DNA of 12,156 nucleotides from Clostridia bacterium (GCA_029256345.1 JAQSYC010000086.1:1-12156); one strand, 5' to 3'; shown: positions 1-8,419, counted from the first letter of the stretch. The notes: generated from the sequence alone by a model not told the origin. A program made the numbers and translations.

Positions 1-684
1 CGTTAATGTTCTCAGATTAGGCATTGAAATACTCATAACCAATGTTGTAATATAGTCATTCCATGCTGTTCTAAATACAAATAAGGCTACTACGGCTAAG
101 ATAGGTTTAATCAGCGGCAGAATCACACGGAAGAATATACCATATACACTGCAGCCATCAATAGTTGCTGCTTCGTCCAGTTCTTTAGGAATGCTTTTTA
201 TAAATCCCATAACTAAGAGAACATGAGCTGCCTGCCCCCCTGTTAAAGCCAATATGAGACCCAAAATAGATTTATTAAGATTAAATGTCGTGAGCATGCT
301 ATAGATAGGATAAAGTGTTACCGAACCTAGAGCTATAAACATCAGTCCGATATACATGCTCAAGATTAGTTTCTTAAAAACAAAGCTTCTCCTTGCAAGT
401 ACAAAACCTGCCAGTGCGGATGTTACTGTTCCGACAACCATGGTTGTTACGCTGACTACCACACTGTTTAAAGTATACTTTGTAAAATCCGCCTGTACAA
501 AAGCCTGATAATAGTTTTCAAAGTGCCATACTGCTGGCACAAAGCTTCCTCCTAAAGTCAGCTCACTATTGGTTTTAAAAGATCCTAAAATCGTATAGAT
601 AATAGGATATACTGTAAATATCAGCATAATGGCAATAAATAAAAGCCCAATAAGCTCGAGGCCTATGTTTTTTGTTTTTTGCAT
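1..684 (-). CDS. Sugar ABC transporter permease, MalG/UgpE type (partial, C-terminus off window)
   Basis: Inner permease subunit of a carbohydrate-uptake ABC transporter. 228 residues are visible and the reading frame is still open at base 1, so perhaps 50 C-terminal residues are missing compared with the usual 275-280. Hydrophobic segments lie near residues 10-32, 72-97, 106-128, 138-161 and 188-206. The EAA loop that docks the ATPase is at about 170-193: it starts DEAATIDG and ends ILPLIKP, matching the family EAA-G-I-LP pattern. The start is ATG at 684, preceded by AGGCGAGG. The gap to the upstream permease stop is only 18 nt, so the ribosome site sits in that gap and the two are co-translated as a permease heterodimer. 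Substrate cannot be read from the sequence. The family call is secure. Confidence 0.93.
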   Translation of the reverse strand, partial: MQKTKNIGLELIGLLFIAIMLIFTVYPIIYTILGSFKTNSELTLGGSFVPAVWHFENYYQAFVQADFTKYTLNSVVVSVTTMVVGTVTSALAGFVLARRSFVFKKLILSMYIGLMFIALGSVTLYPIYSMLTTFNLNKSILGLILALTGGQAAHVLLVMGFIKSIPKELDEAATIDGCSVYGIFFRVILPLIKPILAVVALFVFRTAWNDYITTLVMSISMPNLRTLT

Positions 685-702
685 ATTTTTTGACCTCGCC
701 TT

Positions 703-1665
703 CTAATAAATATCATCTAATTTTTTAGATGCAAAAAGATAGATAACTGTTACAAATCCTGCAATAACTGCTGATACAGCACTGACTGCGGCACCATATC
801 CATATTGAGGGGTTATCACCGTTGTAGCTGAAACAGGGAAGAAATACTGATAACCATATAATGCCATAACCATTGTTGCATTAGTCGGTCCTCCTTCTGT
901 CAAAACCATAACATTATTCATATCCTGAAACGCTGCTGTAATAGAGAGCATAAGGATAATCTTAAGAATAGGTCCTAGCATAGGTATCGTAATATACCAA
1001 ACTGACTGCAATCTGTTTGCTCCATCTATCTTTGCGCTTTCAAGGGCATCTTCTGAGATTTGCTGTATACCCGCAATAAAATATACCATATAGTTACCTA
1101 TTGCTCCCCAGACTGCAGTGATCACCAATGTTTTCATCGCATGTTCTCTTCCAAGCCAGTTAATAGGTTGTTTTATAATTTGCCAATCCATTAAGTATTG
1201 ATTGATTTGTCCGTTATAGACATTAAAAAGCAGATAAAATACTAGTCCCATAACAGCCGCACTCATAATCGTTGGAACAAATATGATGCTTTGTAAAAGG
1301 CCGTTTCCCCTTCTTTTTTTGCTAAGAAATAACGCTAATAGAAAAGCAATAGGTATCGTAAATAAGATTTTCGCTCCTGCATAGACAAAGGTATTGACTA
1401 CAGATTTCCAGTAGATTTCATCCCTGAATACCCGCAAAATATTTTCAATCCCAATAAACTTAGGGCCGCCCGAGCCATAACCTCCATAACGATAAAAAAC
1501 ATATCTCAATGTCCAAATGACTGGGTAAACAGAAAAGGCTATAAATAGAATAAGGTTTGGAAGCAATAAGCTGTATGACCTCAGATTATCAATAATTTTT
1601 TCTTTTCTTTTTGCAGGAGAACTCTGTATTCTTGTTTTTGCTGCTGCTTGTAGATTCACAATCAT
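703..1665 (-). CDS. Sugar ABC transporter permease, MalF/UgpA/LplB type
   Basis: Membrane-spanning partner of the downstream MalG-type permease; together they form the channel of a binding-protein-dependent sugar importer. 320 residues, normal for the family. It has a basic cytoplasmic N-terminus (residues 1-30). Hydrophobic segments lie at about 32-52, 88-114, 125-147, 178-200, 232-248 and 291-311. The EAA loop is at about 207-230; it reads ESAKIDGAN then TIPMLGP, so the first Ala of EAA is replaced by Ser. The conserved LTEGGPTNAT stretch (residues 255-264) is typical of MalF-like permeases. The ATG at 1665 follows a triple AAGG repeat; the most distal copy gives the best spacing of about 8 nt. 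It lies downstream of the binding-protein gene, separated by a stem-loop. No ATPase gene is seen nearby; a shared MsmX-like ATPase is common in Firmicutes, but that is inference here. Confidence 0.95.
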   Translation of the reverse strand: MIVNLQAAAKTRIQSSPAKRKEKIIDNLRSYSLLLPNLILFIAFSVYPVIWTLRYVFYRYGGYGSGGPKFIGIENILRVFRDEIYWKSVVNTFVYAGAKILFTIPIAFLLALFLSKKRRGNGLLQSIIFVPTIMSAAVMGLVFYLLFNVYNGQINQYLMDWQIIKQPINWLGREHAMKTLVITAVWGAIGNYMVYFIAGIQQISEDALESAKIDGANRLQSVWYITIPMLGPILKIILMLSITAAFQDMNNVMVLTEGGPTNATMVMALYGYQYFFPVSATTVITPQYGYGAAVSAVSAVIAGFVTVIYLFASKKLDDIY

Positions 1666-1680
1666 CCTTCCTTCCTTATT

Positions 1681-1712
1681 TAAAATAAAATGGAGCTCTA
1701 AAGCTCCATTTT
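1681..1712 (-). terminator. Intercistronic stem-loop between binding protein and permease genes
   Basis: An 11-bp perfect inverted repeat, AAAATGGAGCT (1687-1697) and AGCTCCATTTT (1702-1712), flanks a 4-nt loop. On the minus strand the stem is followed by ATTTTAAAT, so it resembles a weak intrinsic terminator. It lies 11 nt after the binding-protein stop and 21 nt before the permease start. In sugar ABC operons such hairpins usually allow partial termination, or protect the upstream mRNA, so that binding protein exceeds permease. That role is inferred; the structure itself is plain in the sequence. Confidence 0.7.
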
Positions 1713-1723
1713 TAAACTTTGTA

Positions 1724-3037
1724 TTACTTCGATGGATTCATAGGGTCAAAACCAGAAATTTTAATTTCTTTGCCGACTCCTTCATCAATGCCTGCCTTAA
1801 GAGCTGTATTATATCTATTGGTCAAATCTTGTAAACCTGCTTTAATGTCTTTATTGGCTAAAATCATTTCTCCAAGGGCATCATACATTGTCTGTCCCTC
1901 AACAATTACTGCATCCGTGTTTTTTTCATGAGGTGTTTTTGGCCATATAGCATCCCCATCGCCTACTAGCAAAGTTGGATTGTTTACATAAATATCTGCA
2001 GCTTTCGCTTTTTCAATAACGGCTGGTATACTGGAAATACCAAGTCCTTGTTCATAATACTCTACCAGATTGTCAACATTTGCAAAAACAGCTTTGTAAA
2101 CTTTCCAAGCAGCTTCTAAATTTTTGCTTTCTGAATTAAATAAATAACCATTAAGTGGTGTATAGTTTTGTTTACCATAAACCCCAGGTTCGGCGTGAGT
2201 GAATGAAATATACATACCGATTTTACCTGCCGCAAACTGTGTTCTAAGGGGATCAATATCTAGTGATTCACAGCCTGGAAATGCTGCTGCTGGTGATAAA
2301 AGCTCTTTCCATGCTGATACAACATTTTCATAACCTGTAAAATCATATTGTCCAGCTGCAAAATTATACCCAAAACGGATACCTAGTTCTTTTTCAGCTG
2401 AATACGTTAAAGAACGAGACAGGGCTGAAGCGGCACTTTTCATATTTGCTGCGAAGCCATATATCCCTTCTCCCGAAAGCTTTGATGTGATTAATTTGGC
2501 ATCTTCCACCATCTCTTCAAGGGTCTCAGGTGCTTTTTCAATACCTGCTTTTGCAAAAATATCTTTGTTATAGAACAGACGGCAAGTTGTGGCAGCTGTG
2601 GGGACATAATAGGTCTTACCATCAATAACATTCATCCCATTTACCATGGCCGAACCAAAGGTTGCCTTGAACTCTTCGTCCATAAATGGTGTGATGTCAG
2701 CATATTTTCCTGCATTCACATAGTTCGTAAACATCTGCTCCTGAAAAACAAACATATCAGGTGCATCTCCATTTTGGAAAACCATATCTACCGCTTGCAC
2801 ATAGTTGTCTGAATAGATTTCATAAACAACCTCGATATTATCTGTATTTGTTTTGTTGTACTCATCAATTTTTTCTCCAGAAGCTTCCTCTGCACCTTTT
2901 GCTTCTTCTTTGCTAGCTGCTGTTTCCTGTGTTGCCGTCTGCTCACTACTGCCCTTAGAACTGCCACAGCCTGTGAGTGTACTAAAAGCCAAAGCTGTTC
3001 CCATGGTGACCATCATCCATTTTTTAAATTGTTTCAT
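1724..3037 (-). CDS. Extracellular sugar-binding lipoprotein of an ABC transporter (SBP family 1)
   Basis: Captures the sugar outside the cell and delivers it to the two downstream permeases. 437 residues. The N-terminus is a lipoprotein signal: basic MKQFKK, a hydrophobic stretch, then lipobox LTGC with lipidated Cys24. A Ser/Glu/Ala-rich linker follows (about residues 25-56). Family features include GDAPDMF (90-96), the MNVIDGKTYYVP segment (135-146), LFYNKDIFAKAGI (154-166) with PETLEEM, and the NSESKNLEAAWKVYKA block (301-316). The start ATG is preceded by AAAGGGGG at 9-nt spacing. Two places look short compared with relatives as I remember them. The first beta-strand and helix normally expected before IDEYNK are absent. 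The usual 20-30 residues between AEPGVY and KQNYTPLNGY are also missing. Reading stays in frame throughout. The sugar is unknown. Confidence 0.93.
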   Translation of the reverse strand: MKQFKKWMMVTMGTALAFSTLTGCGSSKGSSEQTATQETAASKEEAKGAEEASGEKIDEYNKTNTDNIEVVYEIYSDNYVQAVDMVFQNGDAPDMFVFQEQMFTNYVNAGKYADITPFMDEEFKATFGSAMVNGMNVIDGKTYYVPTAATTCRLFYNKDIFAKAGIEKAPETLEEMVEDAKLITSKLSGEGIYGFAANMKSAASALSRSLTYSAEKELGIRFGYNFAAGQYDFTGYENVVSAWKELLSPAAAFPGCESLDIDPLRTQFAAGKIGMYISFTHAEPGVYGKQNYTPLNGYLFNSESKNLEAAWKVYKAVFANVDNLVEYYEQGLGISSIPAVIEKAKAADIYVNNPTLLVGDGDAIWPKTPHEKNTDAVIVEGQTMYDALGEMILANKDIKAGLQDLTNRYNTALKAGIDEGVGKEIKISGFDPMNPSK

Positions 3038-3157
3038 AGGTAAAATCCCCCTTTATATTTACGCCTTTTGCGTTTGGTATCTTTATCTTAACCCACTTTT
3101 TGTATTTACAAAATCCACTATATGACTATGGAATGTATAATATCTGATGTATCTATC

Positions 3158-4483
3158 TTATACTATACTTCCCTGTTTTCTCAAATTTTCCTGTAAACTT
3201 TTTATGTTTATTTCTCTAAATTCTTGATTGTTTTTTGTGCAGATAGCCGCCGCCGTACCTGCTGCTTGACCCGTTGCAAAACATGCCGGCATCACCCTCA
3301 CTGAGCCCATCATTGCCCGGTCTGAGGAAATAGTCCGTCCCGCAACAATAAGATTTTTAATAGTTTTTGGCAGTAAAGCCCTAAATGGAATGGTATAGTA
3401 TTCTCCATTTTTATATTTTGAAGCCACATATTCCCTATCATCTGAGTCATGGTCTACCTCTTCTAGTTTTGCTGCATGTCTGTCGATAGGATAAGCATAA
3501 CGGGCAATCGTATCCTCAAACTGCATACGGTTGTTGTAATCTTGTTTTGTCAGTTGATACTCTCCAACAATACGCCTTGATTCTCTAAGCCCTATATGAG
3601 GACCGCTGGTAACAAGCACTGCTTTTTCAGCACCCGGAACATATTTACGCAAGAACTTAATCATTTCAGGGATCTTTGACCTTGCTTCAATTTCTGCCCT
3701 TGTTAAGTCGGACGCACGGAGAGGATAAAAGTCATAGACATGCCCAAAGTTGAACCCTGCTACACCGTCAGCTTGAAGTGCAATACCTGCAACATTTTTT
3801 TCTCCTTCTAGGAACTCTCCCGCCTCTTTGGCCTTCTTTGAAGCTACATTTAAATTGCCGTCTTCCCCAACTTCATTTGCATACTTCATAAAACGTTCTG
3901 TATCAAAGTTAGCTACTTTAAAACACAGAGTTCCTGCCTGAACAAGTCCATTTTTATCACCGTATTCATAAGCACCCCCAGCCATCGCCACCAAATCCGC
4001 ATCCCCTGTACAGTCTGCAAAATATTTTGCTTTAATAAGACGACTGCCTTCTTTGCTATGGACTGTGATTGATTCAACAAAACCATCTTGGCACGTAATA
4101 TCCGTTACATGGGTATGTAAAAGCACCTGACATCCACTGTCAATAACGATTTCATCCAATACTCTTTTTAAAATCTCTGAATCAATAGGTACCCAGTCAA
4201 ATGCCTTCATTCGATCAGGTTTATAATCATAAAAAGGACTTTCATATCCCTCTTTTTTCATCGCTTCCAGTATCTCAAGCCCTATACCGCCTATGACCAC
4301 TTCTTCCCCATTGCTGTAAGGACAAAAAGCTGGTACCAACGCATCGGTCGCCATGCCGCCTAGATAGCCAGCCTTCTCAATAAGAAGTACCCGAGTCCCA
4401 TTCCTTGCCGCTGCAACTGCCGCGCCTATACCTGCCGGTCCTCCCCCAGCTACTACTAAATCAAACACTTCTTGTTCTATCAT
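3158..4483 (-). CDS. FAD-dependent oxidoreductase (PF12831-type)
   Basis: Flavoenzyme of the FAD_oxidored family, cytoplasmic, substrate unknown. 441 residues, usual length. The N-terminal Rossmann fold shows GGGPAG at 13-18 and the ribose-binding acid in LLIEK (Glu36), followed by the conserved YLGGMAT (40-46). Further hallmarks are DCTGDAD (157-163), the GLRESRRIVGEY motif (298-309), and the C-terminal FAD-contact region from NLIVAGRT to GQAAGTAAA (377-413). There is no signal peptide or membrane segment. The ATG at 4483 has AAAAGGAG about 8 nt upstream. It is the first gene after the pepF terminator and is followed 120 nt later by the binding-protein gene without a convincing terminator, so it probably shares a transcript with the transporter. 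Oxidation of an imported sugar or derived polyol is a reasonable guess only. Confidence 0.9.
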   Translation of the reverse strand: MIEQEVFDLVVAGGGPAGIGAAVAAARNGTRVLLIEKAGYLGGMATDALVPAFCPYSNGEEVVIGGIGLEILEAMKKEGYESPFYDYKPDRMKAFDWVPIDSEILKRVLDEIVIDSGCQVLLHTHVTDITCQDGFVESITVHSKEGSRLIKAKYFADCTGDADLVAMAGGAYEYGDKNGLVQAGTLCFKVANFDTERFMKYANEVGEDGNLNVASKKAKEAGEFLEGEKNVAGIALQADGVAGFNFGHVYDFYPLRASDLTRAEIEARSKIPEMIKFLRKYVPGAEKAVLVTSGPHIGLRESRRIVGEYQLTKQDYNNRMQFEDTIARYAYPIDRHAAKLEEVDHDSDDREYVASKYKNGEYYTIPFRALLPKTIKNLIVAGRTISSDRAMMGSVRVMPACFATGQAAGTAAAICTKNNQEFREINIKSLQENLRKQGSIV

Positions 4484-4552
4484 TCACCTATCTCCTTTTC
4501 ATTATGAAATTTATACTGTATTTTAATTATAAATGATAGATTTTATATTAAA

Positions 4553-4581
4553 GATATAATTAACGACCTACTTGTGTTCAA
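4553..4581 (-). promoter_or_regulatory. Candidate sigma-A promoter for the oxidoreductase/sugar transporter operon
   Basis: On the minus strand TTGAAC (4581-4576) and TATATC (4558-4553) are separated by exactly 17 nt, each matching the consensus at four of six positions. The site lies just downstream of the pepF terminator and about 70 nt before the oxidoreductase ATG. The region is very AT-rich, so chance matches are likely. I saw no clear catabolite-repression (cre) site. Confidence 0.35.
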
Positions 4582-4591
4582 TATATGACCG

Positions 4592-4640
4592 AAAACAAAA
4601 CACACTCTATTTAAGGTCAACCTTTAAATAAAGTGTGTTT
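4592..4640 (-). terminator. Intrinsic terminator of pepF
   Basis: A long hairpin starts 8 nt past the pepF stop. The arms are 4598-4616 and 4621-4640 with a TCAA loop. They pair over about 18 bp with one mismatch and one bulged base. On the minus strand the stem is followed by a T-rich TTTTGTTTTC. This separates pepF from the oxidoreductase/transporter operon. Confidence 0.8.
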
Positions 4641-4648
4641 AAGGTGTA

Positions 4649-6415
4649 TTAAATCTGCATGAATTTTTCTATATCTTGCTCTATTATTTTCAAAGAACTT
4701 CTCCAAAATTCTATATTGCGTACATCTATATCCATTTCCTTTGCTGCATCGGCAATGAACTTTTTGCCGGTTACAGCCAAAAGCTTTTCATATTTTTTAG
4801 GGAAATTTTCTTTATCTTGTTCATATTTTGCATAAAGCCCTTTGGCAAACAATAGTCCAAAAGTGTAAGGAAAATTATAAAAGTTGCTGGCAGCATAATA
4901 ATAGTGAGGTTTCCATGTCCACATATAAGGGTGGAAATACTCTGGGTCCAGGCCGTCTCCATAAGCTTCCTGCTGCGCCTTAAGCATCATGTTGTTAAGT
5001 TCCTTGGGTGAAAGAGGCCCATCTTCTCTTTGCTTAAAGAGTTCACTCTCAAATAAAAATCTGGAATAAATATCTACTACAAGCTGGGTGTAATCACTGA
5101 TTTCAGCTTCTAATATGGCCAGTGTTTCTTCCGCATCTGCTTCACCTAAGGCTGCCTTCTTGACAATCGTCTCACAAAAAGTAGAAGCTGTCTCTGCCAG
5201 TGGCATTGGTGAATCAATATTTAAAACGCTTTCTCCATTAAGACACTGGTCATGAAAACCATGACCTAACTCATGGGCCATCGTAATGACGTCACTTAAG
5301 TTATCACCGTAGTTGAGCATGATACGGCATTCTCCTAGGCTATGAAGTCCATAACAAAAAGCTCCGCCACCTTTACCTTCTCTAGGGAATACATCAATCC
5401 ATTCTTTATCCATTGCCTTTTTGGCAAAGTCTGCGAGGTCACTGCTAAAAGCTCTAAAATTCTTTTCAATAAAAGCTTTGCCTATGTCATAGGGAAAAGG
5501 CATCTCCTTTTGGACAACGGGTGCATAAAGTTCATAAAATGGCAATCCGTTTTTATACCCTAACTTCTCTGCTTTTTTCCTAAGATATTTTCTGAACATC
5601 GGAAGGCTTTCTTTGATGGCAGATAGCATCGCCTCCAGTGTCTCTTTATCCATCCTAGAACTCCCCAGCGTCATTTCTAAAGGTGAAGCATACCCCTTCA
5701 TTTCACAAACGGCCACGACTTCTCCTTTGATGGCATTAAGTGCTGCTGCTACCCCTTCTTCAATCTTCTTATAAGAAGCAATCTCCGCTTCATAAGCTTT
5801 TTTTCGGATATCCTTATTGGGGCTATAGGCTAAATTGAGTACCTCTGTTAAAGGAAGACTTTTACTTTGTCCATCCAGTTCTATCTCTATTTTATGGGTC
5901 GCAATCAATAAATTTTTATAATTTACCCATGCACTGGATCCAGTATTTTGCATTCTGGCAATAATATCTTCTTCTTTTTCTGATAACATATGCTTTTGCT
6001 CTCTTACGATTTCCTGCAGATAAAAGCTGTGTTCCTTTAATAACTCAGACTGTTCTATGACTTCATCTAATTTCTCTATGCTGCTGATCCAGCTGCTTAT
6101 CTTGGCACCTGTTCCAGCTAAAGCGCTCATTTTTTGTTCAAGGATAGCATCATATTTAGTAGCAGACTCATTTTGTGAATCAACACTTAAGGTCAGTCCA
6201 GCAAAAGCCGCCAGTTTTTCATACAAACTGTTAATCTCTTTTTCAAGGGTAATATACTGCTCTAATTTTTCCAGCTCATTCCCCTGACTTACTGTATGAT
6301 CATTAGCCCAGTTTTTCACTTTAGCAATAAGCTGGTCTAACTTCTTAACATCTTCTTTAAAACGCTCTTCTTCAAAAGACGCGTAAAGCTCTTTTAAACT
6401 CCATTTTGCTTCCAT
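4649..6415 (-). CDS. pepF: Oligoendopeptidase F family zinc metallopeptidase (M3B, pepF/M3 clade)
   Basis: Cytoplasmic zinc endopeptidase that cleaves oligopeptides, used in peptide recycling and nutrition. 588 residues, the normal size of the pepF/M3 clade. The catalytic motif is HELGHGFH with His381, Glu382 and His385; Glu408 in PLAETAST, 23 residues on, is the expected third zinc ligand. The N-terminal helical half (about 1-200) is charged and coiled-coil-like as in the M3 N-terminal domain. The C-terminal part has the aromatic HYYYAASNFYNFPYTFG segment typical of the clade. There is no signal peptide. The ATG at 6415 has AGAGGAG at 7-nt spacing. It appears monocistronic: there is a candidate promoter in the gap after the response-regulator gene and a strong terminator at its 3' end. 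All catalytic residues are present, so it should be active. Confidence 0.96.
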   Translation of the reverse strand: MEAKWSLKELYASFEEERFKEDVKKLDQLIAKVKNWANDHTVSQGNELEKLEQYITLEKEINSLYEKLAAFAGLTLSVDSQNESATKYDAILEQKMSALAGTGAKISSWISSIEKLDEVIEQSELLKEHSFYLQEIVREQKHMLSEKEEDIIARMQNTGSSAWVNYKNLLIATHKIEIELDGQSKSLPLTEVLNLAYSPNKDIRKKAYEAEIASYKKIEEGVAAALNAIKGEVVAVCEMKGYASPLEMTLGSSRMDKETLEAMLSAIKESLPMFRKYLRKKAEKLGYKNGLPFYELYAPVVQKEMPFPYDIGKAFIEKNFRAFSSDLADFAKKAMDKEWIDVFPREGKGGGAFCYGLHSLGECRIMLNYGDNLSDVITMAHELGHGFHDQCLNGESVLNIDSPMPLAETASTFCETIVKKAALGEADAEETLAILEAEISDYTQLVVDIYSRFLFESELFKQREDGPLSPKELNNMMLKAQQEAYGDGLDPEYFHPYMWTWKPHYYYAASNFYNFPYTFGLLFAKGLYAKYEQDKENFPKKYEKLLAVTGKKFIADAAKEMDIDVRNIEFWRSSLKIIEQDIEKFMQI

Positions 6416-6462
6416 AGGTCATCTCCTCTTTATATTTTTCAAAATCTTATAACGATTTTTTT

Positions 6463-6491
6463 ATTATAGCCCAACTGCAGGGTTTCTAAAA
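6463..6491 (-). promoter_or_regulatory. Candidate promoter for pepF
   Basis: A perfect TATAAT -10 (6468-6463, minus strand) lies about 48 nt before the pepF ATG. The -35 at the 17-nt position reads TTTTAG (6491-6486) and is poor. The -10 is convincing but the promoter as a whole is moderate. Confidence 0.45.
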
Positions 6492-6514
6492 GCGCCGTAT
6501 GAAATAGTATCTCA

Positions 6515-7201
6515 TTATGAGTTAAACCTATACCCGCTTCCCCATAAAGTCTCTATAAACTCTGGATTGGAAGGATCCTTTTCTATTTTCTTCCTTATCT
6601 TTTGAATGTGAACAGGCACCGTAGCCGTCTCCCCATAGTACTCACTGCCCCAAATGGCATCAAACAGCTGTTCCTTAGTAAAAACTATATTAGGATTTGA
6701 AGCCAGAAATACTAAGAGCTCATATTCCTTTGTCGTTACCTGTATTTCTTTACCATTTATAAAAACTTTATGTGCCGCTGTATTGATCTCCATACCTCTG
6801 TGGATGATGATTTCATTGCTGGCATTATGACCTTTAAGTCTCTCATACCTTTTAATATGGGATTTGATTCTGGCCACAAGTTCAGCCGGACTAAAAGGCT
6901 TTGTCAGATAGTCATCAGCCCCATAGTCCAGACCCCTTATTTTATCTATATCCTCACTTTTAGCCGAGACCACAATGATTGGGATCTCCAGTTTTTTTCT
7001 AACCTCTTTTATGATTTCATAGCCATTCATCAACGGCAGCATCAAGTCCACAACAATAACGTCATAAACACCCGAAACAGCCCTTTTGACCCCTTGCATC
7101 CCATCTTGGACAATATCTGCTTGATAACCGTTGAGCTTTAGGTAATCCCTTTCAAGTTCTGCAATATTGATATCATCTTCTACAATCAAAATACTTTTCA
7201 T
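6515..7201 (-). CDS. OmpR/PhoB-family response regulator
   Basis: DNA-binding output of the two-component system whose kinase lies immediately upstream. I start it at ATG 7201, giving 228 residues (MKSILIVEDD...). A TTG two codons upstream (7207) is possible, but GGGG lies 7 nt from the ATG and only 1 nt from the TTG. Receiver: acidic pocket at Asp9 and Asp10, phospho-acceptor Asp52 in VVDLMLP, Ser79 in VVSAKS, Lys101 in LTKPF. The winged-helix trans_reg_C domain covers about residues 128-226, with the typical TTKEYELL and VFTKEQLFDAIWG segments and the C-terminal hairpin ending GSGYRFNS. The gap to the kinase stop is 15 nt, so the pair is co-translated. Target genes are unknown; autoregulation of the operon promoter is plausible. 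Confidence 0.95.
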   Translation of the reverse strand: MKSILIVEDDINIAELERDYLKLNGYQADIVQDGMQGVKRAVSGVYDVIVVDLMLPLMNGYEIIKEVRKKLEIPIIVVSAKSEDIDKIRGLDYGADDYLTKPFSPAELVARIKSHIKRYERLKGHNASNEIIIHRGMEINTAAHKVFINGKEIQVTTKEYELLVFLASNPNIVFTKEQLFDAIWGSEYYGETATVPVHIQKIRKKIEKDPSNPEFIETLWGSGYRFNS

Positions 7202-7216
7202 AACCAAACCCCATTC

Positions 7217-8419
7217 TTAAATGATCTCATTGATTGGCAGCATCACAGTAAAACATGTACCTTCATTTTCAGTACTCGAAACAGCAATTTTACCTCCATG
7301 GGCCTCTACCAGTTCTTTTGCAATGGCCAGTCCAAGCCCTGTACTTGTCAAGTCTTTTGTACGTTCCGTATCAATGCGGTAAAATCTATTAAATATATAT
7401 GTCAGCTTATCTTTTGGTATACCCGGTCCATTATCACTTATAGCAATACAAACTAACTGCTCCTCTTTGTATACTCTTGTCTTGATGGTCAAATCCTGCC
7501 GGGCACCGTATTTTTCTGCATTGCCTATAATATTCCTAAAAACTTGATGCAGTCTTTTTCTGTCTATATTAAAAGTACAGTCTTCTTTTAGTGTATCAAA
7601 ATAATCAAATTTAATATGCTTTTCTTCAAATTCCAATTGAAATTCTTCCATTAAGTCACCCAAAAAAGGCCGTACACTAACGGTTATAAATTCAAATTCT
7701 AACTTTTGCATATCCAGTTTTGAAAAGAAGAATAAATCATCTATAAGCTTGTTAATATACGTTGTATTATTGTGTATGATTTTCAAATATTTATTAATAT
7801 CCTTAGGTGATAGGGCACTGTTTTCTGTAATCGCCTCAATATACCCTTGAATAGACGTAATAGGTGTCTTCAAATCATGAGATATATTAACAATGAGCAT
7901 TCTTCTATTTTCTTCATATTCAGCTTTTATCTGTTCACTTTCCTGAAGTCTATAGGCCATTTCATTAAAAGCGTCTATCAGTAAACTAATTTCGTTGTGC
8001 TCATCCGTTTCAACTTTTATATTGTAATTTCCTTTTGAGATTTCGTCTATTCCGCCCTTTAACTTGTCTATAGGCGTTAAGATTCTTTTTTCTATTTTTC
8101 TCAAGAAAAAAAATTCAAAAAATCCCCCTGCTGTAAACAAAACCGCAAAAAATATGCTGATCTCCTTTATCCCAGCATATTTAAATACCATGTACCATAT
8201 AATCAGATTGAATAGGAGGATGAGATGCGGCGAAAATCTGGCATGTCTATGCATTTTATGAAGCTCGGCTTTGCTTTTCTGTATTTCTTGAAAATACTGC
8301 TCACACTCTCTTGGGTGTCTGTAGTCTCCATGATAACCTCTATAAAAGTTTTTATGACAACCATGAGATTGTTTGTTGCACTTCACCAGTTTTTCTTTCA
8401 TCTCCTTATATTTTCTCAT
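7217..8419 (-). CDS. Membrane histidine kinase with His/Cys-rich N-terminus and very short external loop
   Basis: Sensor kinase for the downstream OmpR-type regulator. 400 residues. Residues 1-63 are basic and rich in His and Cys: Cys14, His19, Cys21, His22, His30, His35, Cys39, His54, His57, His59. Two hydrophobic helices (about 64-80 and 88-105) are joined by only about 7 residues, so there is no extracytoplasmic domain. Basic flanks place the N-terminus in the cytoplasm. HAMP linker is at about 106-160. HisKA follows with phospho-acceptor His181 in NISHDLKTP, then an ATPase domain with N-box (Asn296, Asn300), G1 DNGPGIP (329-335) and G2 TGLGL (360-364). The ATG at 8419 has AGGTGG at 7-nt spacing. 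The layout fits an intramembrane-sensing kinase; the His/Cys cluster hints at metal binding, which is inference. All catalytic motifs are intact. Confidence 0.93.
   Translation of the reverse strand: MRKYKEMKEKLVKCNKQSHGCHKNFYRGYHGDYRHPRECEQYFQEIQKSKAELHKMHRHARFSPHLILLFNLIIWYMVFKYAGIKEISIFFAVLFTAGGFFEFFFLRKIEKRILTPIDKLKGGIDEISKGNYNIKVETDEHNEISLLIDAFNEMAYRLQESEQIKAEYEENRRMLIVNISHDLKTPITSIQGYIEAITENSALSPKDINKYLKIIHNNTTYINKLIDDLFFFSKLDMQKLEFEFITVSVRPFLGDLMEEFQLEFEEKHIKFDYFDTLKEDCTFNIDRKRLHQVFRNIIGNAEKYGARQDLTIKTRVYKEEQLVCIAISDNGPGIPKDKLTYIFNRFYRIDTERTKDLTSTGLGLAIAKELVEAHGGKIAVSSTENEGTCFTVMLPINEII

Noticed and set aside
3038..3157. Possible promoter or operator before the binding-protein gene
   Set aside because: Only poor hexamers (TTGTAA with AGATAA) and a 7-bp AT hairpin are present, and I found no cre-like palindrome. 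Co-transcription with the oxidoreductase is simpler.
6499..6515. Small hairpin overlapping the response-regulator stop codon
   Set aside because: It is a 7-bp stem with one G-U pair and a 3-nt loop, followed by only four T after a GC-rich gap; too weak to call a terminator.
6770..7141. 123-codon open frame on the plus strand inside the response-regulator gene
   Set aside because: It is the antisense shadow of a clearly conserved receiver/winged-helix gene, with no recognisable motif of its own.
7202..7207. TTG start two codons upstream for the response regulator
   Set aside because: The GGGG ribosome site sits only 1 nt from this TTG but 7 nt from the ATG at 7201.
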